Positions 1 through 8,706 of a DNA stretch of 64,000 nucleotides are shown here, in pieces. Below the pieces are notes generated by a model. The model had not been told where the DNA came from, did not search any database, and saw only the letters and a list, made by a program, of their open reading frames with translations. Source of the stretch: Nevskia sp035651715 (GTDB lineage Bacteria; Pseudomonadota; Gammaproteobacteria; Nevskiales; Nevskiaceae). The first letter of the stretch is position 1; each line of letters opens with the position of its first letter. Position numbers and translations under genes: made by a program. The DNA is taken from the NCBI GenBank assembly GCA_035651715.1, contig DASRFD010000015.1:40746-104745 (forward strand). The letters run 5' to 3'.

Positions 1-21
1 ACTCCTGACGCTGTGTTGCTC

Positions 22-215
22 CCGGATTTGCGACCAGGCTCGATGCGAGGAGCGATGCGCACTGAAGGTACGTGAGCAACAGGCCCCGCCGCATGGCCGC
101 AAATCCGGCGGCAGCCTCCGGGACGTGGCTTTTCGCGCATGGCCGCGTCTCTGGCTCCCTGTGTACCTCAGTACACGCGTCGCACGTTCCTTGCACTGCG
201 CGAAAACAGGTCCCG
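22..215. repeat. paired nested-palindrome (BIME-like) repeat, copy 1
   Basis: Two tandem hairpin units lie in the gene-free first 395 bases. Unit one has arms CCGGATTTGCG (22-32) and CGCAAATCCGG (98-108). Unit two has arms around 119-139 and 197-215 sharing TTTTCGCGCA/TGCGCGAAAA, with an internal tip TGTAC-CTCA-GTACA at 162-175. Unit one carries GCGAGGAGCG and GCATGGCC, which also occur in the element at 17590-17855, so the two are one family. The function is unknown; the architecture resembles REP/BIME elements. The overlapping open frames here look like shadows. Confidence 0.7.
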
Positions 216-294
216 TCGCGGCACCGGCGTAGCGGGCCAACACATCCGATATTGGCGCAGCACGGCAAAGCCACGGCATAATTGCGCCCCGCGG

Positions 295-331
295 AGGCGG
301 CGCGTCCGTCCGGATGCGCCGCCTTTGTTTT
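295..331 (+). terminator. probable rho-independent terminator
   Basis: A 9-bp perfect stem, AGGCGGCGC (295-303) and GCGCCGCCT (316-324), is followed by the T-rich tract TTGTTTT. It lies between the palindromic repeat and rubredoxin, so it would end a transcript entering from the left of the window. Confidence 0.55.
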
Positions 332-395
332 GTGCCCCGCCTGCCGCGGGGCCGCGTTCGACCAAAATTTCCCTAGTCCTGTTTCGGGGTTGCTG

Positions 396-560
396 ATGAA
401 GAAGTGGCGTTGTCTGGTGTGCGATTTCGTCTACGACGAAGCCAAGGGCCTGCCGGAGGAGGGGATCGCCCCGGGCACGCGCTGGGAGGATGTTCCGGAC
501 AGCTGGACCTGCCCGGACTGCGGCGCGGCGAAGAGCGACTTCGTGATGGAAGAGATCTGA
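396..560 (+). CDS. rubA: rubredoxin
   Basis: A 54-residue cytoplasmic electron carrier with one Fe(Cys)4 centre. Two rubredoxin knuckles are visible: CLVC near the N-terminus, followed by the conserved DFVYD, and CPDCG near residue 42. The length matches small rubredoxins. The start is the ATG that puts MKKWRC at the N-terminus; the upstream in-frame extension is low-complexity and lacks family similarity. Its partner (a rubredoxin reductase or alkane hydroxylase) is not in the window. The next gene, prpB, is 57 bp away, with an 18-bp perfect palindrome (576-593) between them. Confidence 0.93.
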   Translation: MKKWRCLVCDFVYDEAKGLPEEGIAPGTRWEDVPDSWTCPDCGAAKSDFVMEEI

Positions 561-617
561 TCCGCGAGCCATCCCGCCGCCGCTAGCGGCGGCACCCCCA
601 TCGAGCAGGAGCACACC

Positions 618-1496
618 ATGTCCGCAGGCCAGAAGTTCCGGGATGCCGTCGCCGCCGAGAAGCCCTTGCAGGTGATCGGCGCCATCAACGCCTACACCGC
701 CCGCATGGCCGAGGCGGTGGGCTACAAGGCCCTGTACCTGTCCGGCGGCGGCGTCGCCGCCAACTCGCTGGGCATGCCGGACCTGGGCATCAGCACCATG
801 GAAGACGTGCTGACCGATGTGCGCCGCATCACCGAAGTCACCACCCTGCCGCTGCTGGTGGACATCGACACCGGCTGGGGCGGCGCCTTCAATATCGCGC
901 GCACCATCCGCTCGATGATCAAGGCCGGCGCCGGCGCCGTGCACATGGAGGACCAGGTCGGGCAGAAGCGCTGCGGCCACCGTCCCGGCAAGGAAGTGGT
1001 GCCGACCGAGGAAATGGTCGACCGCATCAAGGCCGCGGTCGATGCCCGCACCGACTCCGGCTTCGTCATCATGGCCCGCACCGACGCGCTGGCGATGGAG
1101 GGCCTCGACGCCGCGATCGAGCGCGCGGTGGCCTACGTCGAGGCCGGCGCCGACATGATCTTCGCCGAGGCGGTGACCGAACTGCCGATGTACCGGAAGT
1201 TCAAGGCCGCGGTAAGGGTTCCCATACTCGCCAACATTACCGAGTTCGGCTTCACTCCGCTGTTCACCACCGAGGAACTGCGCTCGGCCGAGGTGGACAT
1301 CGTGCTGTACTGCTGCGGCGCCTACCGCGCCATGAACGCCGCTGCGCTGAAGGTCTACGAGGCGATTCGCGCCGAGGGCACGCAGAAGAACGTGGTGCCG
1401 ATCATGCAGAGCCGCGCCGATCTCTACAAATACCTGGGTTATAACGCCTACGAGCAGAAGCTCGACCAGCTGTTCGCCCAGCAGAAGAAGAAGTAA
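618..1496 (+). CDS. prpB: methylisocitrate lyase
   Basis: Cleaves 2-methylisocitrate to pyruvate and succinate in the methylcitrate cycle of propionate breakdown. The 292-residue protein is the usual PrpB length and has the signature KRCGH at 117-121 with catalytic Cys119, LSGGG at 41-45 and the Mg-binding DID at 82-84. The short KRCGH loop separates it from longer isocitrate lyases. A good ribosome site (CAGGAG) precedes the ATG. No prpC, prpD or acnD lies beside it, so it stands alone here or its partners are elsewhere. Confidence 0.93.
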   Translation: MSAGQKFRDAVAAEKPLQVIGAINAYTARMAEAVGYKALYLSGGGVAANSLGMPDLGISTMEDVLTDVRRITEVTTLPLLVDIDTGWGGAFNIARTIRSMIKAGAGAVHMEDQVGQKRCGHRPGKEVVPTEEMVDRIKAAVDARTDSGFVIMARTDALAMEGLDAAIERAVAYVEAGADMIFAEAVTELPMYRKFKAAVRVPILANITEFGFTPLFTTEELRSAEVDIVLYCCGAYRAMNAAALKVYEAIRAEGTQKNVVPIMQSRADLYKYLGYNAYEQKLDQLFAQQKKK

Positions 1497-1633
1497 AGGC
1501 GGCGGTCCGCGGGCCGCTTCTCCCCCGTTGCAGCCCCCTCGATATGGGCTTGCGGCCGGCGCCGCAGGCGCTATCGTGGCTGCGTGGAGGGTGCCGCGCG
1601 GGTGCCGCAGTCGATAGCCAAAAGTAATAGATC

Positions 1634-1675
1634 GCCAAAAAAACTTTCCGTGTGCTTTTGGCGGACCATACGCTA
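1634..1675 (+). promoter_or_regulatory. inverted repeat overlapping a candidate pnt promoter
   Basis: In the 257-bp gap before the transhydrogenase operon, CGCCAAAA (1634-1641) and TTTTGGCG (1657-1664) form an 8-bp inverted repeat with a 15-nt spacer. It overlaps a weak sigma70-like pair, TTTCCG (1646-1651) and TACGCT (1670-1675), spaced 18 bp. The arms could be an operator or a leader hairpin. The promoter match is poor and the assignment is tentative. Confidence 0.3.
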
Positions 1676-1753
1676 GACTGGCGGGCGTTTTTTAACCAGG
1701 CCCCGCGCCGCGCGCCGCCGGGGCCGCGCCAATAAGCGACAGGGGAGTTCCAG

Positions 1754-2878
1754 ATGTCGGTCAAAATCGCGGTTCTGAAAGAAACCCGGCCGAACGAGCG
1801 ACGCGTGGCGATGGTGCCCGTGGTCGCCGACAAGCTGGCCAAGCTTGGCGCGGAGATCCACATGCAGTCCGGCGCCGGCGACGCGGTCAAGCTGCCGGAT
1901 GGCGCCTACAAGAACGTCAGCTTCGCCGCCAACCCGCAGGGCCTGGTCAGCGATGCCGACGTGGTCGTGTCGGTGCAGCCGCCGTCCGCCGAGATCATTG
2001 GCGCCATGAAGGAAGGGGCGATCCTGCTGTCCTTCGTCTACGCCCACAAGGAAGCGGAGCTGGTGAAGAAGCTGCGCGACCGCAAGATCACCTGCTTCGC
2101 CATGGAGCTGGTGCCGCGCATCACGCGCGCCCAGGCGATGGACGCGCTGTCCTCGCAGGCGGCCCTGGCCGGCTACTATTCGGCCCTCCTCGGCGCCACC
2201 CACCTGGCGCGCATCCTGCCGATGATGACCACCGCGGTCGGCTCGATCCGTCCGGCCAAGACCCTGGTGATGGGCCTGGGCGTGGCCGGCCTGCAGGCCC
2301 TGGCCACCGCGCGCCGCCTCGGCAGCATGGTCGAGGGCTATGACGTGCGTCCCGAAACCAAGGAGCAGGCCGAGTCGCTCGGCGCCAAGTTCGTCGACAC
2401 CGGCGTCGACGCCCGCGGCCAGGGCGGCTACGCCCGCGAGCTGACCCCGGAAGAGAAGGACAAGGTCGCCGCCGTGGTCACCAAGCACATCCAGCAGGCC
2501 GACGTCGTCATCACCACCGCCGCCATCCCCGGCCGCCCTAGCCCCAAGCTGATCTCCAAGGCCCAGGTGGACGGCATGAAGGCCGGCGCCGTCATCGTCG
2601 ACCTCGCCGCCGAGGGCGGCGGCAACTGCGAGTACACCAAGCCGGGCGAGACCATCCAGGTCGGCCAGGTCACCATTGTCGCGCCGCTCAACGTGCCGTC
2701 CCTGCTGGGCGAGCACGCCAGCGAGCTGTACGCCAAGAACCAGTTCAACCTGCTCGAGCTGATGATCAAGGACAAGGCGCTGAAGCTGGACTGGGAGGAC
2801 GAGGTGATCGCCAAGTCCTGTCTGACCCACGGCGGCGAAATCAAGAACGAAGCGGCGAAGAAGGCGGTGGAGGGCTGA
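1754..2878 (+). CDS. pntAA: NAD(P) transhydrogenase subunit alpha part 1 (NAD-binding dI domain)
   Basis: NAD(H)-binding soluble domain of the proton-translocating transhydrogenase, which couples the membrane proton gradient to hydride transfer between NADH and NADP+. At 374 residues it matches the split alpha-1 subunit, not the ~510-residue fused E. coli PntA. It shows the N-terminal ERRVAMVP motif (15-22), PRITRAQ (121-127) and the Rossmann glycine motif GLGVAG (174-179). GGGGAG precedes the ATG. It is first in a three-gene operon with pntAB and pntB. Confidence 0.95.
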   Translation: MSVKIAVLKETRPNERRVAMVPVVADKLAKLGAEIHMQSGAGDAVKLPDGAYKNVSFAANPQGLVSDADVVVSVQPPSAEIIGAMKEGAILLSFVYAHKEAELVKKLRDRKITCFAMELVPRITRAQAMDALSSQAALAGYYSALLGATHLARILPMMTTAVGSIRPAKTLVMGLGVAGLQALATARRLGSMVEGYDVRPETKEQAESLGAKFVDTGVDARGQGGYARELTPEEKDKVAAVVTKHIQQADVVITTAAIPGRPSPKLISKAQVDGMKAGAVIVDLAAEGGGNCEYTKPGETIQVGQVTIVAPLNVPSLLGEHASELYAKNQFNLLELMIKDKALKLDWEDEVIAKSCLTHGGEIKNEAAKKAVEG

Positions 2879-2913
2879 GCCCTTCCCGCCCCACCGAATT
2901 CCGGGAGCAAGCA

Positions 2914-3234
2914 ATGGACGTCACGACCACCATCACGGGCTTCGTCGCCCTGTACATCTTCATGCTCGCCGCCTTCACCGGCTACGAGATCATCGGCCGC
3001 GTGCCGGCGATCCTGCACACGCCGCTGATGTCCGGCTCCAACTTCGTGCACGGCATCGTCGTGGTCGGCGCGATCTACGCGCTGATGAACGCCACCACCG
3101 TGCTGGAGCAGGTGATCGGCTTCATCGGCGTGCTGTTCGGCGCGGCCAATGCCGGCGGCGGCTACGTCGTCACCGAGCGCATGCTCGAGATGTTCAAGCC
3201 GTCGGACAAGAAGCCGGCCGCGAAGAAGGCATAA
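2914..3234 (+). CDS. pntAB: NAD(P) transhydrogenase subunit alpha part 2 (membrane)
   Basis: A 106-residue membrane protein supplying the alpha-side helices of the proton channel (dII domain). Three hydrophobic segments are evident, around residues 8-25, 45-62 and 65-85, followed by a lysine-rich tail. It lies 35 bp after pntAA and 9 bp before pntB, behind the ribosome site GGGAG. A separate small subunit confirms the three-polypeptide arrangement. Confidence 0.94.
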   Translation: MDVTTTITGFVALYIFMLAAFTGYEIIGRVPAILHTPLMSGSNFVHGIVVVGAIYALMNATTVLEQVIGFIGVLFGAANAGGGYVVTERMLEMFKPSDKKPAAKKA

Positions 3235-3243
3235 GGGGACGCC

Positions 3244-4668
3244 ATGAATCCGAATCTGATCATCGACGCGAGCTACTTCGCCGCCGCGTTCCTCTTCATC
3301 TACGGCCTCAAGCGCATGTCCTCGCCGGTGACGGCGCGCTCGGGCATCGTCGTCGCCGGCTGGGGCATGGCGGTCGCCACCCTGGCCAGCTTCCTCTACT
3401 ACTTCAGCGTCTCCGACGAGGCCAAGCCGCACGCCATCGTCAACCTGGTCCTGGCCGCCGTGGCGCTGGCCATCGGCCTGGCCTGGGCCTGGCGCTCCGG
3501 CAAGACCGTGCCGATGACCGCCATGCCGCAGATGGTGGCGATCTACAACGGCCTGGGCGGCGGCGCCGCCGCGCTCATCGCCGCGGTGGAGCTGCTCGGC
3601 GCCCACGCCAACGGCTACGTCGAGCTGGTGGTCACCATCGTCGGTGCGCTGATCGGCTCGGTGTCCTTCTCCGGCTCGGTCATCGCCTGGGCCAAGCTCG
3701 ACGGGCGCATCAACAAGACCTGGCGCATCAAGGGCCAGCAGCTGCTCAACGGCACGGTGATGCTGATCACCCTGGCGATCGGCGTGTACATCGTCGCCGT
3801 GGCCCATGGCCATGCGCCGGCAGGAGTGGTCATCGCCTTCTTCGCCGGCGCCCTGGTGTTCGGCGTGCTGATGACCATGCCGATCGGCGGCGCCGACATG
3901 CCGGTGGTGATCTCGCTGTACAACGCCTTCACCGGACTGGCGGTGGGCATGGAAGGCTTCGTGCTGCAGAACCCGGCGCTGATGATCGCCGGCATGGTGG
4001 TGGGCTCGGCCGGCACCCTGCTGACCCTGCTGATGGCCAAGGCCATGAACCGCTCGGTCAGCAACGTGATCTTCTCCAACTTCGGCGCCGTCGGCGACGA
4101 GGGCCAGGGCGAGATCAAGGGCAGCATGAAGCCGGCCGAAGCCGGCGACGCCGCCGTCAGCATGCGCTACGCCAGCAAGGTCATCATCGCCCCCGGCTAC
4201 GGCCTGGCGGTGGCGCAGGCGCAGCACAAGCTGTACGAGTTCGTGAAGCTGCTGCAGGATGCCGGCGTGGAGGTGAAGTTCGCCATCCACCCGGTGGCGG
4301 GCCGCATGCCCGGCCACATGAACGTGCTGCTGGCCGAGGCCGGCGTGCCCTACGACATCATCTACGACATGGAAGACATCAACGGCGAGTTCAAGGAAGC
4401 CGACGTCGCCGTGGTGGTGGGCGCCAACGACACCGTCAACCCGGCGGCACGTACCAACAAGTCCTCGCCGATCTACGGCATGCCGATCCTCAACGTCGAC
4501 CAGGCCAAGCAGGTCTATGTCATCAAGCGCGGCCAGGGCAAGGGCTACTCGGGGGTGGAGAACGAGCTGTTCTTCGCCGACAACTGCAACCTGGTCTACG
4601 GCGACGCGCAGAAGGTGATGGTCTCCATGATCCAGGCGGTGAAGTCGCTGGAAGGCGGCGGGCACTAA
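3244..4668 (+). CDS. pntB: NAD(P) transhydrogenase subunit beta
   Basis: A 474-residue beta subunit. The N-terminal part (to about residue 270) is a bundle of transmembrane helices containing the conserved GGADMPVVISLYN block at 215-227. The C-terminal dIII domain binds NADP(H), with the fingerprint GYGLAVAQAQ at 318-327. Length and domain order are standard. It is the last gene of the operon; a strong terminator follows within 25 bp. The likely role is NADPH supply or redox balancing. Confidence 0.96.
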   Translation: MNPNLIIDASYFAAAFLFIYGLKRMSSPVTARSGIVVAGWGMAVATLASFLYYFSVSDEAKPHAIVNLVLAAVALAIGLAWAWRSGKTVPMTAMPQMVAIYNGLGGGAAALIAAVELLGAHANGYVELVVTIVGALIGSVSFSGSVIAWAKLDGRINKTWRIKGQQLLNGTVMLITLAIGVYIVAVAHGHAPAGVVIAFFAGALVFGVLMTMPIGGADMPVVISLYNAFTGLAVGMEGFVLQNPALMIAGMVVGSAGTLLTLLMAKAMNRSVSNVIFSNFGAVGDEGQGEIKGSMKPAEAGDAAVSMRYASKVIIAPGYGLAVAQAQHKLYEFVKLLQDAGVEVKFAIHPVAGRMPGHMNVLLAEAGVPYDIIYDMEDINGEFKEADVAVVVGANDTVNPAARTNKSSPIYGMPILNVDQAKQVYVIKRGQGKGYSGVENELFFADNCNLVYGDAQKVMVSMIQAVKSLEGGGH

Positions 4669-4689
4669 GCCCTGGCAGCGAGTTGAAGC

Positions 4690-4719
4690 AAAGGCCGCCG
4701 CGTGCGGCCTTTGTCTTTT
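4690..4719 (+). terminator. rho-independent terminator of the pnt operon
   Basis: A perfect 9-bp stem, AAAGGCCGC (4690-4698) and GCGGCCTTT (4704-4712), with a 5-nt loop is followed by GTCTTTT, 22 bp after the pntB stop codon. Confidence 0.85.
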
Positions 4720-4808
4720 CCGCAAGATGGCCAAGAAGGGCCCGGCCATGGCGTACAACAGCATCCAGGCCGGATTACGCTACGGCAACCCCATGAGCGG
4801 CTGATCCA

Positions 4809-5231
4809 ATGAAGGTCCTGCGCGAGCCTGCCAGCCTGGTCCTGCTTGCCATCCCGGTGACGGGACTGGCCATCGGCGCACTGGTTCCGTTCATCCGGCC
4901 CGAGCGGCTCCTCGGTTACCTGGCGTTTGCCGGATGCGGAATTGTGCAGTCATTCCTGATTTTCCTGTGGTACCGGCTTGATGCGGAAAAGCGGGGCTTT
5001 CGCAGGACCCGGCTGCTGAATACAGGCATGGCGGGCTTCACTGCACTGGCGCTGCCGTATTACCTCTTCCGCACGCGTGGGTTCTCGAGGGGTTGCGCGG
5101 CTATCTTCCTGGCTTTTCTGCTTTCCCTCTGCACCTCGTTCATGGCGCTAACGGGCGCGGTAGGCAGTTCCTTGCTGGCCGGTGCCTGGTCCGCCTACCG
5201 CCTGCACGCGTCTAGCTCGACGCGGCTTTGA
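4809..5231 (+). CDS. hypothetical membrane protein
   Basis: Not recognised. The 140 residues hold four hydrophobic stretches (about 10-28, 35-53, 75-88 and 95-125) separated by basic loops, so it is probably an inner-membrane protein. Its codon use looks less strictly GC3-rich than its neighbours' (for example CTT, GGA and TTT codons), which may hint at weaker expression or foreign origin. Its last 20 bp overlap the convergent membrane-protein gene on the other strand. Confidence 0.6.
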   Translation: MKVLREPASLVLLAIPVTGLAIGALVPFIRPERLLGYLAFAGCGIVQSFLIFLWYRLDAEKRGFRRTRLLNTGMAGFTALALPYYLFRTRGFSRGCAAIFLAFLLSLCTSFMALTGAVGSSLLAGAWSAYRLHASSSTRL

Positions 5232-5655
5232 GAAAGCCGAAGAACAGGATCGCGAAGCCGCCGATTTCGCCGCCGATGAGCAGCCACATGTACAGCGTGA
5301 TGACGCCGCCGGGCAGCGTGGCGCCGCCGAGGCGGTGCGGCCGGCGCAGCTGGTTGTCGGTGTCGCGCAGCACGCCGTGCACGATGTAGATGAAGATGGC
5401 CGAGCCGAAGAACAGCAGCGGCAGGCCCACTGCCCACACCGTGCCGGCGGGCGGGAGCGGCGAGTAGGGCACGAACTCCCGCAGCAGCACCGCGGCGAAG
5501 GAATACATCAGCGCGGTGCGGTGGGCGATGTCCACATACACCGGCGTGCGCGCCTCCGGGTCGGTGGCCATGCAGCGGTATTTCCAGACCCCGGTGAGCA
5601 TGCCGGCGAGGAAGTAAACGCCGGCGGCGAGCAGGCAGAGATCGGCGGCGTTCAT
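5212..5655 (-). CDS. hypothetical integral membrane protein
   Basis: A 147-residue protein with about four hydrophobic segments (residues 3-24, 45-62, 76-95 and 115-142). It has no motif I can name. Its start overlaps the 3' end of the nitrilase-family gene by 4 bp, so the two are probably translated from one transcript. A small role linked to the upstream hydrolase is possible, but nothing in the sequence shows it. Confidence 0.7.
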   Translation of the reverse strand: MNAADLCLLAAGVYFLAGMLTGVWKYRCMATDPEARTPVYVDIAHRTALMYSFAAVLLREFVPYSPLPPAGTVWAVGLPLLFFGSAIFIYIVHGVLRDTDNQLRRPHRLGGATLPGGVITLYMWLLIGGEIGGFAILFFGFLKAASS

Positions 5656-6707
5656 GGCGCTCCTGTTGCGGGTTTTCGGTTGCTGGCCGGGGGTTCAGCA
5701 GGCCCTTGAGCACCGGCCGCTGACCGCTGCCTGTGCTGCTCCGCGGCGGCCAGGCCGAGGGCGCGGCCCTTGCTGCGGTAATAGGCCTTGGCGCAGGCAT
5801 TCTGCTGGTGCCAATAGGCGTGCAGGAAGGCGGGCAGCCGCGGAATCCAGTAGCGTTCTTCCAGCGGCAGGCGCGGCGCCACCGCGCCGAGGCGGATCTC
5901 GGCGGTGACGAAGCCGGGCCCCTCCTGCGCCTGCCGCTGCGCCAGCACATGACCGTGGGCGTCGACGATCTGCGTCTGACCGACGAACTCGGTGTCGTAG
6001 GCCGGCGCCAGCGGCAGCCCCGGCAGCAGCAGGAAGCGTGAGCGGAAGCGGCCGCAGTGCGAGGCCTGCAGCACCGGCGCGCCGAGGCGCCGCGCGAACT
6101 CGGCCGGCGCGTTCTCCGACAGGTAGCGGTTGTACTGGCCGATCGGCGCCAGGCCGCCGCCGACCAGCCGTCCCCAGTTGTCCGGCATGGTCCACCAGTG
6201 CGTGCCGGTCATCGCCACCGCCACGCGGCCGTGCATGCGGCGCACGGTCTGCGTGCGGATCAGCTCCCAGCACACCGCCGCGCCGACGCCGCCGAGCTGC
6301 GTCTCGAACACGCCGTCGTCGCGGCCGGGTCCGTAGAAGCAGTTCTCCCACATGGTGGGCAGGTCCTTGTCGTGCAGGAACAGCCGGCCGTCGGGCTGCG
6401 CAAAGTGGTAGCGGTTATAGATCTCGCCGCCGTCGGCGATGAGCATCGAGCCGCCGATGCAGGCACCATGGCGCCTGGCCAGGCGTTTCAACAGCTCCAC
6501 CGCGGCGTTGTCCGGCGGCAGCACCGCCTGGTGCACGCGCGGGTCCACGGCCACCGGCGAGGTGAAGAACTCCGGCAGGGCCACCAGCTTCGCCCCGGCG
6601 GCGCAGGCCGCTTCCGCCAGCAGTTCGACCCGCTCCAGCGTCGCCGCCACGTCGCCCGGCACGCCCTCCAGCTGCACCGCCGCCGCCTTGATCGTCTGTG
6701 CCTGCAT
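5652..6707 (-). CDS. carbon-nitrogen hydrolase (nitrilase superfamily)
   Basis: A cytoplasmic amidase or nitrilase-type enzyme. The catalytic Glu-Lys-Cys triad is visible: E46 in LPEFF, K114 in HDKDLP and C146 in VCWEL. The N-terminal IKAAAVQLEGVPGD is the usual first beta strand of the fold. At 351 residues it is longer than the ~280-residue core; the C-terminal tail after about 320 is Ala/Pro/Gln-rich and probably disordered. The substrate cannot be told from sequence. It is divergently arranged with an AraC-type regulator that may control it. Confidence 0.88.
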   Translation of the reverse strand: MQAQTIKAAAVQLEGVPGDVAATLERVELLAEAACAAGAKLVALPEFFTSPVAVDPRVHQAVLPPDNAAVELLKRLARRHGACIGGSMLIADGGEIYNRYHFAQPDGRLFLHDKDLPTMWENCFYGPGRDDGVFETQLGGVGAAVCWELIRTQTVRRMHGRVAVAMTGTHWWTMPDNWGRLVGGGLAPIGQYNRYLSENAPAEFARRLGAPVLQASHCGRFRSRFLLLPGLPLAPAYDTEFVGQTQIVDAHGHVLAQRQAQEGPGFVTAEIRLGAVAPRLPLEERYWIPRLPAFLHAYWHQQNACAKAYYRSKGRALGLAAAEQHRQRSAAGAQGPAEPPASNRKPATGAP

Positions 6708-6781
6708 GCGCTCCCCATCCCCTTGCGGGACCAGGCGCTATGCTAAGCCGACCGCCCGCGGCGCACTTTCAAAAACTGGCC

Positions 6782-7546
6782 ATGCCGATTCCGACAGCCC
6801 CGAAGACCCAGCTCTACCAGTGGCCGGACAAGATGCTGTTCATCGGCCCGCTCGGCGAAGTGGGCGTCCACCGCCACGGCGCCAACGCCTGGTGTCATGC
6901 ATTGGAGGGGGAGCTGGGCTATGCCGAGCAGGGCGGCTGGAGCCATGCCGCCGGCGCGCGCATCGGGCTGGGCCGCGCGCACCGCCTGCACGGCGGCGAC
7001 CGCCCGGTCGCCGTGCTCTACCTGCACCCCGAGTTCGACCGGCCTACGGCCGCGGGGACGCGGCTGCTGGCGGCCGGGGCGCCGCCGCTGCTGCAGGACG
7101 CCTATCGCAGCAGCGCCCTCTCCGCAGCCGCCCTGGCCGAGCTGGGCGCCGGCCTCGACCGCCTGCTCTACGGCGGCCGCGAGCCGGGCACCGGCAGCCC
7201 CAGCCCGGCGGTGGGCGCCGCCGTGGCCTGCCTCAAGCAGCAGCTCCAGCGCAATCTGGCCCTGCCGGAAGTCGCCGCCGCGGCGGGCCTGTCGGCGGGG
7301 CGGCTGGCGCACCGCTTCAGCCAGGAGCTGGGCCTGGCGCCGCGCCGTTTCCGCCTCTGGCACCGGCTGGTGCGCGCGCTCGACCTGTCCGTGGCCGGCG
7401 GCTCGCTCACCGCCGCGGCGCTGGACGCCGGCTTCGCCAGCCCGGCGCACCTGTCGAGCGCATTCCGCGCCAGCTTCGGCCTGCCGCCGTCGGCAGTGCT
7501 GCGCGCCCCGGCCCTGGAGATGCACCGCCTCACGGCGTCACCCTGA
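6782..7546 (+). CDS. AraC family transcriptional regulator
   Basis: A DNA-binding regulator of 254 residues, taking the ATG that gives MPIPTAPK; an upstream in-frame ATG at 6740 is also possible. The N-terminal ~100 residues form a cupin-like ligand domain rich in HRHG and GRAHRLHGG turns. The C-terminal ~95 residues contain two helix-turn-helix units (EVAAAAGLSAGRLAHRFS and the AALDAGFASPAHLSSAFR region), typical of AraC/XylS. The 74-bp divergent spacer suggests it regulates the nitrilase gene. Its 3' end overlaps the convergent gene by 17 bp. Confidence 0.88.
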   Translation: MPIPTAPKTQLYQWPDKMLFIGPLGEVGVHRHGANAWCHALEGELGYAEQGGWSHAAGARIGLGRAHRLHGGDRPVAVLYLHPEFDRPTAAGTRLLAAGAPPLLQDAYRSSALSAAALAELGAGLDRLLYGGREPGTGSPSPAVGAAVACLKQQLQRNLALPEVAAAAGLSAGRLAHRFSQELGLAPRRFRLWHRLVRALDLSVAGGSLTAAALDAGFASPAHLSSAFRASFGLPPSAVLRAPALEMHRLTASP

Positions 7547-8564
7547 ATCGCACCTCGCCGATCATCTGCCGCGCGTCGGTCACCACCTCCACCGACCAGC
7601 GCCCGGTGGCGTCTTCCGGAAAGCTCTGCTTGCAGCTCCAGGCGCGGTAGCCCTGTTCGCGTCCGCCCGAGATTTGCAGCGGAATGCGCATCACCTCGCG
7701 CCCGCGGAACACCCAGCGATGGAACACCTGCTCGCTCAGGCCGCGCGGCGCGTGGATGGCGGTGAAGGCGCAGACGCCGTCGCGGCGCAGCGCCTCCTGC
7801 GTCACCGTCTCCAGCGGCGCGCCGGGCTGGCGCCGCTCGGCGTCGACGCTGGTGCTGATCACGCCCTGGCCCAGCCATAGCGTCGCCGGCGGCACCCAGG
7901 GCCGCGCCAGCCAGGACAGCAGGCCCAGCCCGGCGCCGGCCACGCACAGCAGCAGCCAGCCGCGCAGGCCGCGCTGCGGCATCAGCCGCGCGAGGCTGGG
8001 CAGCGACAGCAGGCCGATCGTCGCCGAGGCCAGGGCCAGGCTGCGCGTGGTGGTCAGGTGCCACAGCAGCGGCGGCACCGTCAGCATCGCCAGGTACATG
8101 GCGAAGCCGTGCAGCGCCAGGTGCAGCGCCGGCTGCGGCGCGATCGCGCCGTAGTACAGCGGATCCCACATCGTCGCCAGCGCGGCGGCGCAGGCCAGGG
8201 CGGTGAACAGCGCCTGGCCGCTGGCCCAGCTGGTGGTGGACAGCAGGAACGGCAGGCAGAAGAAAAAGGTCTGCTGGTGCACCGCCTGCATGGCGTAGCG
8301 CAGCACCACCGGCGAGAAGCGCGCCCAGCGCCAGCGCGCCAGCCAGCGGCCGAGCGTGTTCTCCGACACGATCAGCAGCCAGTTCAGCACCAGCAGCAGG
8401 CCGATCCAGCGCGCCAGCTGCTCGCCGTGCTCCACCAGCAGGAAGCTGGCGCCGCCGAGCGCGAAGCTGCCCACCGCCAGCACGAGGCGGTACCGTTCGA
8501 GCACCCGCAGCAGCGCCTGCAGGCGGGCGTCGAGTTGGCTGGCGCTGCCGGGAGCGTCGTGCAT
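7530..8564 (-). CDS. membrane protein with C-terminal DUF2914-like domain
   Basis: A 344-residue protein. The N-terminal two thirds has roughly seven hydrophobic helices (from about residue 28 to 235). The last ~100 residues form a soluble domain with the FHRWVFRGREVMRIPL and GGREQGYRAWS blocks that I associate with the DUF2914 family. The function is unknown. The soluble domain is predicted to be outside the last helix. I see no operon partner on this strand. Confidence 0.75.
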   Translation of the reverse strand: MHDAPGSASQLDARLQALLRVLERYRLVLAVGSFALGGASFLLVEHGEQLARWIGLLLVLNWLLIVSENTLGRWLARWRWARFSPVVLRYAMQAVHQQTFFFCLPFLLSTTSWASGQALFTALACAAALATMWDPLYYGAIAPQPALHLALHGFAMYLAMLTVPPLLWHLTTTRSLALASATIGLLSLPSLARLMPQRGLRGWLLLCVAGAGLGLLSWLARPWVPPATLWLGQGVISTSVDAERRQPGAPLETVTQEALRRDGVCAFTAIHAPRGLSEQVFHRWVFRGREVMRIPLQISGGREQGYRAWSCKQSFPEDATGRWSVEVVTDARQMIGEVRFRVTP

Positions 8565-8706
8565 CGCCTATTATCGTTTCCGGAACCGGGGATACCAATG
8601 ACACGGCGGCGGACACGGTCGTTCCGCGCCGGCCGGCGGCGCGGTGAAGGCCGCCGTCGCGGCGGGTCCGCTAAACTCGGCGGACAGACCGGCACGGGAG
8701 GCGAGG

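Noticed and set aside
576..593. GCCGCCGCTAGCGGCGGC palindrome before prpB as a terminator or operator
   Set aside because: It has no T-run and short GC palindromes are frequent at this composition; nothing else supports a role.
2428..4764. 778-codon antisense frame across the pnt operon
   Set aside because: It overlaps three well-known genes and its His/Asp/Gly-rich translation has no domain.
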